Assembly (NCBI RefSeq): GCF_026342035.1
Contig: NZ_JAPENM010000007.1
Coordinates: 62,001-126,000 of the forward strand
Direction: 5' to 3'
Source: Aldersonia sp. NBC_00410
Lineage (GTDB): Bacteria > Actinomycetota > Actinomycetes > Mycobacteriales > Mycobacteriaceae
DNA: 64,000 nt
Under the pieces are notes generated by a model. The model was not told the origin of the DNA, did no database searches, and saw only the letters and a list, made by a program, of their open reading frames with translations. Every line of letters begins with the position of its first letter. Within the stretch, counting starts at the first letter, position 1. The position numbers and the translations under genes are program-made. This document shows, piece by piece, positions 25,710 to 34,380 of the stretch.

Positions 25710-26969
25710 ATGACACAGATCGTGATCGCAGCATTCGGCACCCGCGGCGATGTCGCGCCGTTGACCGGCCTCGGCGTCCGGTTGCGCGAGCGCATCGGCG
25801 GCGATGTCGCCGTCGCGGCGCAGCATCCGTACGAGCAGATGGTCACCGCCGCGGGGCTGGAGTTTCGGCTGCTGCCCAAGGACACCGAGCAAGCCACCCG
25901 CGAATCCGCCTACGGCCAGGCCGTCGTGGATGGCGCGCGGATGCGCCCGTCCAAGGACGTGCTTGCCCAAATGCGCGACGACCTGACCGGCGTGGGTGAA
26001 GCCATGGCCACCACGGCAGCAGATGCCGATCTGTTGCTGTTCGAAGGCCCGATCGGCTCCCTGCTCGGCTATCACGTTGCCGAGGCGCTCGACATCCCCA
26101 GCATCGGGGCGTTCTTCCAACCCGTCAGTGCAACAGAAGAATTCGCGCCGCCTCCACTCACGGCGCGATCCTTTGGGTCCTGGGGAAACCGGATGGCCTG
26201 GCGGCTGGGCGGTGTGGGCGAAAAGGTCTACACGCCCCTGATCGACAGCCTCCGTGCGACATTGGACCTTGCACCGCAATCCCGGCGCACCTACCAGCGC
26301 CGCCGCGACGAAACCTGGCCGGTCCTCTACGGATTCTCCCAGCACGTGGTGCCGCGCCCCGCCGACTGGCGAGCCGGACTCGATGTCACCGGATATTGGT
26401 GGCCCGTCGACGACCCGGCCTGGCAGCCGCCATCAGAGGTTGTCGACTTCCTGCAGGCCGGACCGCCGCCGGTGTTCGTCGGCCTCGGCAGCACCGCCAC
26501 CGCACGCAGCGAGGAGTTGTCGGCGATGATCGTTGCCGCCCTGCGTAAGGCCGGTGTGCGCGGCATGGTCCAGTCCGGGTGGGCGCACCTATACGGCGAT
26601 GGCACCGACATCATCACCGTCGGCGATATCCCACACGCGTGGCTGTTTCCCCAGATGGCCGCAGTGGTTCAGCACTGCGGCGCGGGTACCACGGCCGCCG
26701 CCCTGCGCGCCGGGGTCCCCTCGATCCCCGTCACGGGCATCATGGACCAACCGTTCTGGGCGCGGCGCCTGCACGCTCTCGGCGCTGCCACCGCACCTCT
26801 GCGGCGCACCACCCTCACTGTCGAGGACCTGACGGACGCGATCACCACCGCGCTGCACGATCCTCGCTATGCCGAACGTGCACAGCATGTTTCGCAGTTG
26901 CTGGTCGACGAGGACGGCGAAAGCAAGGCGGCCGGCATCATCGCTGCGCAGCTCGCGAAGAGCGGTTGA
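25710..26969 (+). CDS. GT1-family (UGT-type) glycosyltransferase
   Basis: A 419-residue GT-B fold enzyme. The N-terminal GTRGDVAPLTGLG motif marks the acceptor domain, and the C-terminal donor signature contains HCGAGTTAAALRAGVPSIPV and the acidic MDQPFW end. This resembles sterol/macrolide/flavonoid glucosyltransferases that attach a sugar to small lipophilic molecules. A GGAGGAAG Shine-Dalgarno is placed before ATG 25710. The donor and acceptor are unknown. Confidence 0.92.
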   Translation: MTQIVIAAFGTRGDVAPLTGLGVRLRERIGGDVAVAAQHPYEQMVTAAGLEFRLLPKDTEQATRESAYGQAVVDGARMRPSKDVLAQMRDDLTGVGEAMATTAADADLLLFEGPIGSLLGYHVAEALDIPSIGAFFQPVSATEEFAPPPLTARSFGSWGNRMAWRLGGVGEKVYTPLIDSLRATLDLAPQSRRTYQRRRDETWPVLYGFSQHVVPRPADWRAGLDVTGYWWPVDDPAWQPPSEVVDFLQAGPPPVFVGLGSTATARSEELSAMIVAALRKAGVRGMVQSGWAHLYGDGTDIITVGDIPHAWLFPQMAAVVQHCGAGTTAAALRAGVPSIPVTGIMDQPFWARRLHALGAATAPLRRTTLTVEDLTDAITTALHDPRYAERAQHVSQLLVDEDGESKAAGIIAAQLAKSG

Positions 26970-27444
26970 CAGCGGTGGCTTCGCGTGGCGTGAGTTCGAT
27001 GTAGACCACACCGGTCAACAGGGCGCGGCGCACGCCTGCGACATTGGATCCGGTGGCCCGGATTCGGGTTGTCCGCGTCATAGCCGGAACATCTCCCGTG
27101 CCATCAACGATTGCTCGAGGCTCGGATCGCGGCGCGGATCGGACCACCTCGCCCGGCGTGGTCGGACCGGCATCCGGCCCGCGGCGGGTGGCGCGTCAGC
27201 CCGGTCGGCAGCGAGGCGCGCCTTGCCCGACCATGGACGCCGCAACCAATGCAGCAGATGCCATTTCGGCCGGCGCGAGCGCGCGAGTCCGCCTCGACCG
27301 GTCCGCCGCCGAGACGTCGGCAATGAAGGTATGCCCGCGCCGACGACGACCCCGGCCGTCGCGACAAGCTGTCCGTCATTCATAAATAGGAAGTTACTAC
27401 ATACGTTTTTTGAAGTAAAGAGAATTGGTTTGTAAACTGGCACC
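26970..27444. other. Non-coding or decayed stretch before HxlR gene
   Basis: About 475 bp with no frame I would call. On the minus strand one piece starting at 27383 (MNDGQLVATAGVVVGAGIP) looks protein-like for about 20 residues, and another frame continues (APAEMASAALVAASMVGQG) before a stop, which suggests a decayed short gene. The last 60 bp are AT-rich and hold the HxlR promoter. Confidence 0.4.
27394..27418. promoter_or_regulatory. Inverted repeat TTACT-N15-AGTAA upstream of HxlR gene
   Basis: Short matching arms TTACT and AGTAA lie in the AT-rich region 27-50 bp before the HxlR start. HxlR-type regulators often bind such AT-rich dyads; this one is weak. Confidence 0.35.
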
Positions 27445-28107
27445 ATGGCGAAGAGGTCCTACCAGCAGTACTGCGGGCTTGCCGCAGCCCTCGATCTGCT
27501 CGGTGAGCGCTGGACGGTACTGATCGTCCGCGACCTACTGGTAGGCCCAAAGCGGTTCACCGACCTGCTCGAACGCCTGCCCGGCATCGGAACCGGACTG
27601 CTCAGCCAACGCCTTCGCGAACTCGACAGCGCCGGGGTGATCGAGAAGGCCACACTGCCACCACCAGCGGCCTCGACCGTCTACCAACTCACGCCCGACG
27701 GGGAAGGGCTACGACCTGCGCTCCTCAGCCTGATCCGATGGGGTTCGAAGCGACTCGGCCCGCCGACGGAAGGCCAGCGCATCGATGCCGAATCACTGGC
27801 GCTCGGACTTGCCGCACGCTACGAACCGGACGCGTCGGTCGATGCCGACGGGGTCTACGGACTCGTCCTGGACAACGAGCACTTCCAGGTGCGCATTGCC
27901 GACCGCCACATCGAGATCCTGGCCAAACCCGCGGAGGGTCCGCGCGCGGTGTTCACCACCGACAGCACCACCCTCATCGCGCTGAACAACGAAGAAGTCG
28001 CGCTGGCGGATGCCCTGGCGGACAAGGCGATCGTCGTGTCGGGCGCACCCGACGCGATCCACAACCTTGCCGTCGCATTCGGACTGCTACCCGCGTCGCC
28101 GCTCTAA
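27445..28107 (+). CDS. HxlR family regulator with SCP2-like C-terminal domain
   Basis: A 220-residue protein. The first 110 residues are a winged-helix HxlR domain (Cys10, ALDLLGERWTVLIVRDLL, then RFTDLLERLPGIGTGLLSQRLREL). The remainder resembles an SCP2-type sterol-carrier domain, a combination found in many actinobacterial HxlR proteins that may sense a lipid. It is followed by an SDR gene 80 bp downstream, its likely target. ATG 27445 has only a weak Shine-Dalgarno. Confidence 0.9.
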   Translation: MAKRSYQQYCGLAAALDLLGERWTVLIVRDLLVGPKRFTDLLERLPGIGTGLLSQRLRELDSAGVIEKATLPPPAASTVYQLTPDGEGLRPALLSLIRWGSKRLGPPTEGQRIDAESLALGLAARYEPDASVDADGVYGLVLDNEHFQVRIADRHIEILAKPAEGPRAVFTTDSTTLIALNNEEVALADALADKAIVVSGAPDAIHNLAVAFGLLPASPL

Positions 28108-28187
28108 ACGAACACCACTCGGATCGACACCGTGGTCAATCTGGCGATCGTGTCGGTCAGTACTTCATCCAACGAAGGGAACCGATC

Positions 28188-29018
28188 ATGACCACCTGGC
28201 TCATCACCGGCTGCTCGACCGGCCTCGGGCGCGCACTCGCCGAAGGTGTGCTCGCGCACGGCGACAATGCGGTCGTCACGGCCCGCAATGCCACTGCCGT
28301 CAAGGATCTGACCGACCGCTATCCGGACACTGCGCTTGCCGCCGCGCTCGACGTCACCGACGACACCCAGGTGAGCGCCGCCGTCACCGCTGCGGAGGAG
28401 CGGTTCGGCGCCGTCGATGTCCTTGTCAACAACGCGGGCTACGGCTACCGGGCCGCCGTCGAAGAGGGTGAGGATGGCCCCGTACAACTACTCTTCGACA
28501 CCCACGTGTTCGGCACGGTGCGCACCATCAAGGCAGTGCTTCCCGGAATGCGCGCGCGACGATCCGGCACGATCATAAACATTTCGTCCATCGGCGCGCG
28601 CATGTCGCCGGCGGGTTCCGGTTATTACTCGGCGGTCAAGGCGGCGATCGAGGCATTGACACTCTCGCTGCGGAGGGAAGTGGGCCCGCTGGGCATCACG
28701 GCGATGACCGTCGAACCCGGCGCTTTCCGCACTGATTTCGCCGGTCGGTCACTCACGCAGTCCGGGACGCCCATCGCCGACTATGCCGAGACCGCTGGGA
28801 AGCGGCGCAAGGAAAACGACACCGTGCACGGCACGCAGAACGGCGATCCCGCCAAGGCGGCGGCTGCCCTGATCAAGGTCGTCGAATCCGGCGATGCGCC
28901 GTACCTGTTGCCGCTCGGCACCGATGCCGCCGTGGTCGTCCGAAGCGCGCTCGACGCCCTGCAAGGGGACATCGAAGAGTGGGATCACGTCACGCGCAGT
29001 ACCGATTTCGCCGACTGA
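28188..29018 (+). CDS. SDR family oxidoreductase
   Basis: A 276-residue classical SDR. The cofactor motif TGCSTGLG lies at residues 7-14, NNAGYGYR at about 80-87, and the catalytic Ser (NISSIGA) and YSAVK are present. It resembles the oxidoreductases commonly paired with HxlR/TetR regulators. A GAAGGGA Shine-Dalgarno is placed 7 bases before ATG 28188. Unusually, a long unrelated frame runs in the same register upstream, but only this start fits the family. It is probably NADP-dependent; substrate unknown. Confidence 0.92.
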   Translation: MTTWLITGCSTGLGRALAEGVLAHGDNAVVTARNATAVKDLTDRYPDTALAAALDVTDDTQVSAAVTAAEERFGAVDVLVNNAGYGYRAAVEEGEDGPVQLLFDTHVFGTVRTIKAVLPGMRARRSGTIINISSIGARMSPAGSGYYSAVKAAIEALTLSLRREVGPLGITAMTVEPGAFRTDFAGRSLTQSGTPIADYAETAGKRRKENDTVHGTQNGDPAKAAAALIKVVESGDAPYLLPLGTDAAVVVRSALDALQGDIEEWDHVTRSTDFAD

Positions 29019-29026
29019 GGCAGAAT

Positions 29027-29821
29027 TCAGGCCGTACTACCTGCTTCCGCGGAACCGGCGGACGCGCCGCCGGTGAACGACGCCAATGCATCACTGTTCG
29101 CGGTCGTGCCCAAAAGCTCGGCAAAGTAGGCATTTTCGCGTTCCCGGGCGGCTGCGACTTCGGCACGGTGCGGCGCGGTCATCGTCGATTTCACCGCGAT
29201 CAGGCTCGACAGCGGCCGCGCGGCGAGCACTTCGGCGTGCCGCGTCGCTTCTGCCACGAGGTCGTCGGGTTCACACACCCGCCAGACGAGGCCCATCTGC
29301 AGGGCGTCCGCTGCAGTGATCCACTCCGAGGACAGCAGCAGCCACGCCGCGTTCTGCCGTCCGATGAGCGCCGGGAGCAGATAGGACGAGGCCGCTTCGG
29401 GTGCAACCCCCAGGCTGGTGAACGGGCACTTCAACCGGGCGGTCGAAGCCATGAACACCAGATCGGCGAAACCGATCACCGTGGTTCCGATGCCCAAACC
29501 CAATCCGTTGATGGCGCAGATCAGTGGTTTGGGGAACGCGGCGAGTTCGTCGACCAGTCCGATGAAACCGCGCGTGCCCTCGGTGAAGTCCGGGTCGGTG
29601 ACGCGAGCCTGCAGGTCGTTGAGGTCCGTGCCCGCGCTGAACGCGCGCCCGGTGCCGGTCAGGACGACGACCGAGACGTCGGGGTCGGCAGCGGCGGCGG
29701 CCAGCGCGTCGGCCGTCGCGTCGTAGAGCGCCTCGTCGAACGCGTTCAGCGCCTCGGGCCGGTTGAGAGTCAGGGTGCGGACATGCTTGGCGTCGCTGAT
29801 CAGCAGGTTCGTGGTCACCAC
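29027..29821 (-). CDS. Enoyl-CoA hydratase/isomerase family protein
   Basis: A 264-residue crotonase-fold enzyme. The first oxyanion-hole segment is AFSAGTDLNDL and the second NGLGLGIGTT. The later GVAPEAASS carries the acidic residue position used by hydratases and isomerases, here one Glu. It acts on acyl-CoA intermediates of beta-oxidation-like pathways. It converges with the SDR gene, 8 bp between their ends. Whether it hydrates, isomerises or hydrolyses is not decided by sequence. Confidence 0.9.
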   Translation of the reverse strand: MVTTNLLISDAKHVRTLTLNRPEALNAFDEALYDATADALAAAAADPDVSVVVLTGTGRAFSAGTDLNDLQARVTDPDFTEGTRGFIGLVDELAAFPKPLICAINGLGLGIGTTVIGFADLVFMASTARLKCPFTSLGVAPEAASSYLLPALIGRQNAAWLLLSSEWITAADALQMGLVWRVCEPDDLVAEATRHAEVLAARPLSSLIAVKSTMTAPHRAEVAAARERENAYFAELLGTTANSDALASFTGGASAGSAEAGSTA

Positions 29822-29996
29822 TCCAAGATTCCACGCTCGAGTAACGGCCGTGATTGTGGGTCCCCCCGCGCCGGACCAGCGACGTCCTGCCTATCCCTGC
29901 CTATCCCCGCCCATCGGTTCCACCCATGCATACGCGGCCGCCGATGGCGAGGGAATGATTGAGGCAGGCGCGTTCGCACCCGAAGGAGTGAGCACC

Positions 29997-30539
29997 ATGT
30001 CCGAGTTCCTGCTGATATCGGGAAGCCTGCGCGGAAAGTCGAGCAACTCGGCCCTGCTGCGCACTGCCAACACGCTCATCCCGAATGGCTTCCGCGGCGT
30101 TCCCTACAAAGGCATGAAGGACTTGCCGCATTTCAATCCGGACGACGACGGCGACCCGTTGCCACCGGCGGTGGTCGACCTACGTCGGCAGATCGACGGC
30201 GCGAGTGCACTGCTGATCTGCACTCCCGAGTACGCGGGGGCGCTGCCCGGGTCGTTCAAGAATTTGCTCGACTGGACCGTCGGCGGCGTCGAGATCTGCG
30301 ACAAGCCCACGGCCTGGATCAACGTCTCCGCCAGTGGGACAAACGCAGCGAACGCACACGCTTCGTTGCGGCTGGTGCTCGACTACACCGGTGCCGCAAT
30401 CGTCGCGGAGGCGTGCGTCCAGCTGCCGGTGACTCCCGCGATGATCGATGAACAAGGCATCATCACCGATGTCGCCACTCGCGACGGTATTGCGGATAGC
30501 CTTGCGGCACTGGGCCGGCGGGTACTCGCCGCGGGCTGA
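29997..30539 (+). CDS. NADPH-dependent FMN reductase
   Basis: A 180-residue flavodoxin-fold reductase. The FMN-phosphate loop is SGSLRGKSSNS (residues 8-18), and the PEYAGALPGSFKNLLDW block is the family signature that binds the isoalloxazine ring. A GAAGGAG Shine-Dalgarno is 8 bases before ATG 29997. It reduces FMN or quinones with NADPH and may feed a flavin-dependent monooxygenase. It stands between the enoyl-CoA hydratase gene (divergent) and a TetR gene (convergent). Confidence 0.92.
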   Translation: MSEFLLISGSLRGKSSNSALLRTANTLIPNGFRGVPYKGMKDLPHFNPDDDGDPLPPAVVDLRRQIDGASALLICTPEYAGALPGSFKNLLDWTVGGVEICDKPTAWINVSASGTNAANAHASLRLVLDYTGAAIVAEACVQLPVTPAMIDEQGIITDVATRDGIADSLAALGRRVLAAG

Positions 30540-30572
30540 TCTGCGTCGCAGGCGTTGCGATCCCAGGCCGGC

Positions 30573-31196
30573 CTAGGAATCCTGCCGGCCGACACCATGA
30601 GCAGCCAACATGTCGACGAGTTCGTCGATGAGCTCCTGCCGGGACAGCTCGACATCACCATTGAGCCAGGCACCGAGGGTCTGCGCGACACCGCCGACCA
30701 CGAAATGGGAGAGCAGCGGCGTTCTGCCCACCTGGTCGCGCCGGAAATCGCGGAGCAGTTGAGTACTGAACAGCGCGACGAACGTGGCCGTCGATTCGAA
30801 CCGTTTGGCGACGATCACTGCGTTGACCTGGTGCCGGCTGAACAAGAGTTCGCCGATGCGCCTGTCGTTGGCGATCACTTTCACCAGTTCGGACAAACCC
30901 ACTCGCGTGCCGTTCCGGAACGTGGCGCTCGCCAGCGCCCCCTCCGTTTCGGTGATCACTCGATTCAGGGCCCAGTCGAAGACGGCCGCAGCGAATTCGT
31001 CCTTGTCCGTGAAGCTTTCGTAGAAGTAGCGTTGCGCAAGCCGGGCCTCGGCACAGATTGTCCGCAACGTCAGGTCGGCGTCACCTTGCGGATTGCCGAG
31101 AATCTCGAGACCCGCTTGCAGTAACTGCTGCCGGCGCTGAGCCACTCGCTCGTCGGTACCGACGCCGCCGTAGAGTCGGTTGTTCAACTCTGTCAT
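30573..31196 (-). CDS. TetR/AcrR family regulator
   Basis: A 207-residue TetR protein; the HTH spans about 25-68 (TLRTICAEARLAQRYFYESFTDKDEF). The start at ATG 31196 is inferred from the family, since the Shine-Dalgarno is poor and the frame continues upstream. The RYFYESF recognition helix is typical of the lipid-metabolism TetR group. It is divergent from an MpaB-type oxygenase gene, with a perfect inverted repeat between them, so it probably controls that gene. Confidence 0.9.
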   Translation of the reverse strand: MTELNNRLYGGVGTDERVAQRRQQLLQAGLEILGNPQGDADLTLRTICAEARLAQRYFYESFTDKDEFAAAVFDWALNRVITETEGALASATFRNGTRVGLSELVKVIANDRRIGELLFSRHQVNAVIVAKRFESTATFVALFSTQLLRDFRRDQVGRTPLLSHFVVGGVAQTLGAWLNGDVELSRQELIDELVDMLAAHGVGRQDS

Positions 31197-31285
31197 CGCA
31201 CGCAGTATCCCACGGGTCGCGCGCGCACCTCGAGGCCGCGCGATGACGTTTCCCTCCCGCACCGTTGCGCCGATTCCGCAACCCG

Positions 31286-31298
31286 GTAATCTGATTAC
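31286..31298. promoter_or_regulatory. Perfect inverted repeat GTAATC-T-GATTAC
   Basis: A 6+1+6 palindrome between the divergent TetR (31196) and MpaB-type oxygenase (31325) starts, 27 bp before the latter. It is a strong candidate for the TetR operator. Confidence 0.6.
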
Positions 31299-31324
31299 AG
31301 ACGTACCCAGATTGGAGCTATGCA

Positions 31325-32179
31325 ATGACTCAAAGCAGGCAACGAATGTCGCGGGCCGAGCTGGACCGGATCGACAGCAGCTTCTTCGCGAAATCACTGC
31401 TGTCGATGGGGCGGACCATGTCAACGGCGAATGTCGTGATGCAGCTTGCGAATCCGGCAGTCGGCTACGGAGTGGCGCATAGCAAGGTCGAGAACGGTCG
31501 GCTCGATCGGCATCCGATCAAGCGGGCCAGGACCACTGCGGCCTACCTGGCCGTGGCGGCAATGGGTACCGCGGATGACCGGCGACGTTATCGGCAGGCG
31601 GTCAATCGGCAGCACGCGCAGGTCCGTTCCGATGACGAGAGCCCGGTCGAATACAACGCGATGAACCCGGAGCTGCAACTGTGGGTCGCGGCGTGCCTCT
31701 ACTTCGGCTGGGAAGACATCTACGAGCGGGTGCACGGGCGGCTCGTCGGTGCCGAACGAGAAGCGTTCTACCAGCAAGGAAAGGTGTGCGGCACTACCCT
31801 GCAGATGCCGGCCGAGCTGTGGCCCGCGGACCGTTCGGCATTCGCTGCCTACTGGGACGAACAGGTCGCGAAGATCGAGATCGACGAAGAAGTACGGGAG
31901 TTCCTGATCGGGATCGCCAACTTCGGCTACGCACACCCGCTCATCGCGAAACGGTTCGGTCCGGTCAAATATCGGCGCACCATCGGATACCTGCCGCAAG
32001 AGTTTCGCGACGCGCTGGGAGTGCGCTGGACCGACGCCGATCAGGCGTGGTTCGACGACTACCTCGAACACCACGTCGAACGCGAACGTCGCACGCCGCT
32101 CTGGCTCTCACAGTTGCCATTTCGCTTGTTGCTCTGGGATGTTCGCCTCCGTTGCCGGCTGGGTCGACCACTGGTCTGA
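31325..32179 (+). CDS. MpaB/DUF2236-type oxygenase, second copy
   Basis: A 284-residue DUF2236 protein. Diagnostic parts are the NRQHAQV-x-YNAMNPELQLWV block with its heme-region Arg/His, and a long helical C-terminal half with LPQEFRDALG. The ATG at 31325 follows GGAGCTATGCA. It is a distinct subfamily from the copy at 14926, with little similarity outside the motifs. It is probably regulated by the TetR protein next door. The predicted role is heme-dependent oxidation of a lipid or polyisoprenoid-like compound. Confidence 0.82.
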   Translation: MTQSRQRMSRAELDRIDSSFFAKSLLSMGRTMSTANVVMQLANPAVGYGVAHSKVENGRLDRHPIKRARTTAAYLAVAAMGTADDRRRYRQAVNRQHAQVRSDDESPVEYNAMNPELQLWVAACLYFGWEDIYERVHGRLVGAEREAFYQQGKVCGTTLQMPAELWPADRSAFAAYWDEQVAKIEIDEEVREFLIGIANFGYAHPLIAKRFGPVKYRRTIGYLPQEFRDALGVRWTDADQAWFDDYLEHHVERERRTPLWLSQLPFRLLLWDVRLRCRLGRPLV

Positions 32180-32209
32180 CGTGCGACGCGTCGCGTTCAT
32201 TGCGTAGTC

Positions 32210-33103
32210 TTGACTCCCGCCGCACACAGCACGAGGGAGATCATCATCGCGACTGAACGTACCGACGCACCGGAGAGCACGGCCGAACGCGTCGCGCTGT
32301 GGCGTGCGATGCATGTGCTGGTAGACCCGCCCCCGCACGTATTCGAGGACAAGATCGGCCTGCAACTCATTGCACCCGACGCCGACTGGCGCGGCCGGCC
32401 CGACATGGATGCGCAGGCGACCAGTGGATTCCGTGCGGCCATTGTGGACCGAGCCCGATTCGTCGAAGATCTGGTGATCGAGCAGGTGGCGCGCGGAGTG
32501 ACGCAGTACGTCATCCTGGGCGCCGGTCTGGATACTTTCGCCCAACGCAGGTCGGACATCGCCGCGCAATTGCAGGTGTTCGAAGTCGATCAACCCGGCC
32601 CGCAGAAGTGGAAGCGCAGGCGCCTCAACGAACTCGGATACGGCATTCCCGACTGGTTGCACCTTGTGCCAGTCGATTTCGAGGCAAGTGAGAGCTGGTG
32701 GCAGAAGCTGTCCGACGGGGGATTCGATCCAGGCCGCCCGGCGGTCGTCGTCTCGACGGGCGTCTCCCACTATCTGACCAAGGACGCCACCGCAGCGATG
32801 CTGCGTCAGGTCGCGCAGCTCGCTTCCGGGTCGACGCTGGCGATGACCTTCCTGCTGCCTACCGAATTGGTCGACGATACCGACCGCTCCGGGCTGAAAA
32901 CCAGCGAAGCGGGGGCCAAGGCCTCCGGAACGCCATTCATCAGCTTCTACACCCCATCAGAAATCGAGACACTCGCCCGCGAAGCGGGCCTCGAGAACAC
33001 CCGGCACGTCACGGGCACTTCGCTCGGAGAGCGCTACTTCGCCGGCAGGACCGATGGCCCTCGCCCGTCGAGCGGCGAGGACCTCCTGGTGGCCACCATC
33101 TGA
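32210..33103 (+). CDS. TIGR00027-type SAM-dependent methyltransferase
   Basis: A Leu-carboxymethyltransferase-like enzyme, about 285-297 residues. It has the N-terminal RALxxxM-like helix, the FVED-x-RGVTQYVILGAGLDTF SAM loop, the acidic FEVDQPG that binds the ribose, and STGVSHYLTKDA. Mycobacterial and nocardial relatives are numerous and mostly uncharacterised. The start is unclear: TTG 32210 is the only standard codon, but a GAGGGAG Shine-Dalgarno at 32233-32239 lies 6 bases before an ATC at 32246. Confidence 0.88.
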   Translation: MTPAAHSTREIIIATERTDAPESTAERVALWRAMHVLVDPPPHVFEDKIGLQLIAPDADWRGRPDMDAQATSGFRAAIVDRARFVEDLVIEQVARGVTQYVILGAGLDTFAQRRSDIAAQLQVFEVDQPGPQKWKRRRLNELGYGIPDWLHLVPVDFEASESWWQKLSDGGFDPGRPAVVVSTGVSHYLTKDATAAMLRQVAQLASGSTLAMTFLLPTELVDDTDRSGLKTSEAGAKASGTPFISFYTPSEIETLAREAGLENTRHVTGTSLGERYFAGRTDGPRPSSGEDLLVATI

Positions 33104-33416
33104 CAGCGACCACGACCCCACACCGGCCGCCATCGGTGTTCGTGCGCGCGGGCACGTGTAGGGTCTCGCACTTCGCTGAACTCCCTCGTACGGCTGACCT
33201 CGGCATTTAGCCCGCGTCTCACGACGGTTGCACGAGTGTTTGTCTCACCCACCGCTGCATTTCCTACGGACCCTACCGTCGAGTTTCGCCGATGAGAATC
33301 GCCTCTCAATCGGGGTCCGCGACAGCGGCTACTCGCCTACGACGCTCTGGGCACGGTCACCGTCGGTATTGGGGGAGTGGGTAGCGAAACGAGATTCCCG
33401 GCGGCCGGCCCGACGG
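33104..33416. other. Intergenic stretch without a recognisable gene
   Basis: About 310 bp between the methyltransferase and the SRPBCC-like gene. I see no coding pattern, strong hairpin or repeat worth naming. Confidence 0.5.
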
Positions 33417-33770
33417 TTACTGCCCGAAGTTGGAGCGCAGCTTATGGTTGATGAGAATGTCGAGTCGCTTGCGCATGGCGACGATCGTGGGCATTGCCGG
33501 CGCGGGGGGCCGGATCAAGAGGGTCCAGCGAAGATCCGTGCCGCCATCTGCACCAGAGAGATCGAACTGCACGAGCGCGTCGGGAACCTTCACCCACAAC
33601 GACGCCCAGAGGACCCGGTCCGGAACCGCCGTTTCCACGATCCGTGGTTCCTGCTCGTCGTCGCGTAGCTCCAGCCAGGGGCGGCGAGGGTCACGATGCG
33701 GCTGAGTGAGGGCCTCAAGCACCACGAACGGCGGCGCGGGCTGATTGCGCGACCGGCTGCCGATCTCCAT
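33417..33770 (-). CDS. SRPBCC/polyketide-cyclase-like small protein
   Basis: A 117-residue protein with the strand pattern of an SRPBCC fold: FVVLEALTQPHRDPRRPWLEL, VLWASLWVKVPDALVQFDL, and DLRWTLLIRPPAPA followed by a C-terminal helix. The family binds hydrophobic ligands; no enzymatic residue is evident. ATG 33770 is preceded by two in-frame GTG codons (VV) that could also start it. The upstream region on the same strand is unexplained, so a truncated gene cannot be excluded. Confidence 0.6.
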   Translation of the reverse strand: MEIGSRSRNQPAPPFVVLEALTQPHRDPRRPWLELRDDEQEPRIVETAVPDRVLWASLWVKVPDALVQFDLSGADGGTDLRWTLLIRPPAPAMPTIVAMRKRLDILINHKLRSNFGQ

Positions 33771-33951
33771 CACGACCGGGAGTCTATCGGGCAGTCGTTG
33801 ATCATCGCGGCTCGATCCAGCACAGGGTGGACCCTGATCGTCCAACACGTTCGCGGAGGTGAGAGCCGACAATCAAGACAGCGCGCCTACACTCGAAGGC
33901 CGGAAGTTGGCTTCGAGACCTCCCCGGTGTCGGGAGACCGGCACCGTTCCG

Positions 33952-34294
33952 TCAACCCCGTAAACAATGCGACACAGCGGGGTGGTGGATCGGGTTATGG
34001 GGTTGGGGCGCTGAAAAACTCGGCGAACTCGCGCGAATAATGCTTCTGCGCACGACGCCGACGATGAGAATGATGCTGGCTGCGATCATCGCCGGTGCCA
34101 GCGACACCAGAAGGAAGTTGACGAGGCCCTCCTCGGCGGCAGATGCGACGTGGCGCCGGCCGCGCCCGGCACCAACCTTCGACCGGCGCCCCAGATCGCT
34201 GCAAGTTGTGTCGCCAACCAGTTGGCGTAGGTGGCCAGCAGGGCCACTGTGACGACCTCGGTGTCGTCAAGTGTTTCGGCCCCACTGTGGTCAT
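33952..34294 (-). pseudogene. Frameshifted small membrane-protein gene
   Basis: On the minus strand, the ATG at 34294 overlaps the stop of the preceding tail (TAATG). Coding character then appears in two different frames. The first reads EVVTVALLATYANWLATQLAAIWGAG, a helix and amphipathic region; after about 34145 the other reads EEGLVNFLLVSLAPAMIAAS followed by a helix end and a basic tail, stopping at 33952. The ATG itself is in a third register. At least one, probably two, single-base indels separate them, so the gene is broken or the read is in error. No function is assigned. Confidence 0.55.
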
Positions 34295-34380
34295 TAGTTC
34301 GGGACCCACTTGGTCGGTTGGGTGACCGAGCCGAACGGACCGTCGTCGCCTCGGGTGACCTCGTCCACCGCCAGCCCGTC
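34294..34380 (-). pseudogene. C-terminal tail of a lost gene abutting the TetR gene
   Basis: In the minus strand the 28 codons after the TetR stop read DGLAVDEVTRGDDGPFGSVT and end QPTKWVPN before TAA. The composition is protein-like and the stop is coupled (TAATG) to the next gene, but the frame has no start of its own and runs into the TetR gene. I read it as the end of a gene whose front was replaced or deleted when the TetR/P450 segment arrived. The parent family is not recognised. Confidence 0.5.

Noticed and set aside
27738-28187. A longer start for the SDR at 28188
   Set aside because: The upstream in-frame sequence overlaps the HxlR gene in another frame and shows no SDR similarity; the Rossmann motif begins right after ATG 28188.
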